This document shows positions 63,317 through 64,000 of a stretch of DNA of 64,000 nucleotides, one piece after another; positions within the stretch are counted from its first letter, which is position 1; each line of letters starts with the position of its first letter. The DNA comes from Niastella soli (GTDB lineage Bacteria > Bacteroidota > Bacteroidia > Chitinophagales > Chitinophagaceae). The stretch lies in the NCBI RefSeq assembly GCF_017742245.1, contig NZ_JAGHKO010000024.1:434001-498000 (forward strand). The letters run 5' to 3'. The notes beneath the pieces were generated by a model. That model was not told the DNA's origin and did no database searches. It was given only the letters and a program-made list of their open reading frames with translations. Made by a program: the position numbers and the translations under genes.

Positions 63317-64000
63317 TTATGAATTGCCATGTAAGATCCCTGTCACCCGCTCTGCTTTTAAGTCCGGGATATGATCTGATATTTGAATGGCTTCCGGATT
63401 ATTACCCCACGTCATGGTTTGATTGGTAAGTAAATAATTCTTTACGCCGAGATGAAACGCCAGGTGTGAAGGCCCTGATACCACGCTGATCAAACCTTTC
63501 CCCGAATTTCTCAACGTGTTGATGACTCTTACAAGTGGTTCATTATACATTTGAGAAATATTACTTCCAGTTACAAAATCTCTCTCATCTCTCTCATGAC
63601 CTATAATACAAAACGACTTATCAGGCATCAGGTCTGTTAATCGCTGCCATTGTTCCCGTGGCCAGCGTTCCTGCGGAGGCAGCGACCGGGAAAAAGGAGC
63701 CAAAATATAATCATAACCAGGGGTTTCCATTAATTCATATTCAAGTTCAGCTACTGGAGGTTTTTCAGGCACAGGTAAACCCAAACAGGCATAATAGGAT
63801 TGTGTCATGTGGTAATTGTGACGATGCGATAGCTCGAACGCTTTATTTATGTCCAGTTCTAAAACCCTGTCGAACCCTGATCCCATCTCCTGTAATTTTA
63901 TATTGTATTTTTGAGGTATTAACTGGAAAATGAGCTCCGCTTCCGGATGAATACAAACCTGAAGTGTGTCCTGCCTGGCCAACTCAATCATTATAGGTAT
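63317..64000 (-). CDS. Putative GT9-type (heptosyltransferase-like) glycosyltransferase, 5' part possibly outside window
   Basis: The frame is open to the window edge; an internal ATG at 63991 would give 224 residues, but the sequence before it (IPIM then IELARQDTLQVCI) reads on, so the true start is probably outside. Segments resembling the C-terminal Rossmann half of GT9/ADP-heptose transferases are YDYILAPFSRSLPPQERWP, KSFCIIGHERDERDF, and GLISVVSGPSHLAFHLGV, which contains the S/G-P-S-H-L-A-x-H-L-G nucleotide-sugar signature. It converges on the GT2-methyltransferase gene with a 4-bp gap and no terminator between. Confidence 0.75.
   Translation of the reverse strand: MPIMIELARQDTLQVCIHPEAELIFQLIPQKYNIKLQEMGSGFDRVLELDINKAFELSHRHNYHMTQSYYACLGLPVPEKPPVAELEYELMETPGYDYILAPFSRSLPPQERWPREQWQRLTDLMPDKSFCIIGHERDERDFVTGSNISQMYNEPLVRVINTLRNSGKGLISVVSGPSHLAFHLGVKNYLLTNQTMTWGNNPEAIQISDHIPDLKAERVTGILHGNS

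Overview
The window looks like part of a chromosome from a Bacteroidota bacterium, most likely of the Chitinophagaceae type. The evidence is two SusC/SusD outer-membrane uptake pairs, lipoproteins whose signal peptides end in S-C-K-K, a type IX secretion C-terminal sorting domain, a UpxY-type NusG paralogue, few Shine-Dalgarno sequences, and some TAnnTTTG-like -7 promoter boxes. The family assignment is inference; no rRNA or tRNA gene was seen.

Left part, 1-19461: a mosaic of single genes separated by clear hairpin terminators. In order these are a partial S51 peptidase, a secreted protein of unknown role, a beta-helix lipoprotein, an OafA-type acyltransferase, a 1622-residue secreted FG-GAP/IPT protein with a type IX sorting tail, an alpha/beta hydrolase fused to an ABM monooxygenase-like domain and divergent from an ArsR-type regulator, an M13 metallopeptidase, a patatin phospholipase, a GH18-like lipoprotein and a small RBBP9-like hydrolase. 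Two short ORF remnants (4549-4683 and 17596-17778) and an 11-bp periodic repeat array (961-1023) lie between genes.

Middle part, 19873-36008: nutrient uptake. SusC, SusD and a DUF1735-type surface lipoprotein (19873-25538) end at a terminator. A stand-alone TonB-dependent receptor follows (25742-28153). The second operon has an IPT/NHL lipoprotein, SusC, SusD and a DUF1735-like lipoprotein (28624-36008).

Right part, 36580-63312: an apparently single 26.7-kb operon for an extracellular contractile injection system (eCIS; AFP/PVC/AlgoCIS-like). It opens with a UpxY-family antiterminator. Next come sheath, tube, a T4-type baseplate protein, a disordered conserved protein, the DUF4255 cap/terminator protein, the AAA+ ATPase and a small conserved protein. 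A 1003-residue DUF4157 (eCIS core) protein follows, carrying nested repeats and a C-terminal domain that resembles a PD-(D/E)xK nuclease toxin. Then come the CIS tube/LysM pair, spike hub, OB-fold spike, PAAR tip, gp25-like protein, two baseplate-J-like proteins, a P2-I-like tail protein, a DUF6519/beta-helix protein and a GT2-methyltransferase fusion. Most gene borders overlap by 1-8 bp or are separated by a few tens of bp at most. No capsid, terminase, portal or integrase is present, so this is a dedicated injection machine and not a prophage. I could not recognise a tape-measure gene. The window ends inside a convergent gene that looks like a GT9-type glycosyltransferase.

The most notable features are the antiterminator at the head of an eCIS operon, the repeat-bearing DUF4157-nuclease effector candidate, and the glycosyltransferase-methyltransferase that ends the operon next to two beta-helix tail proteins.
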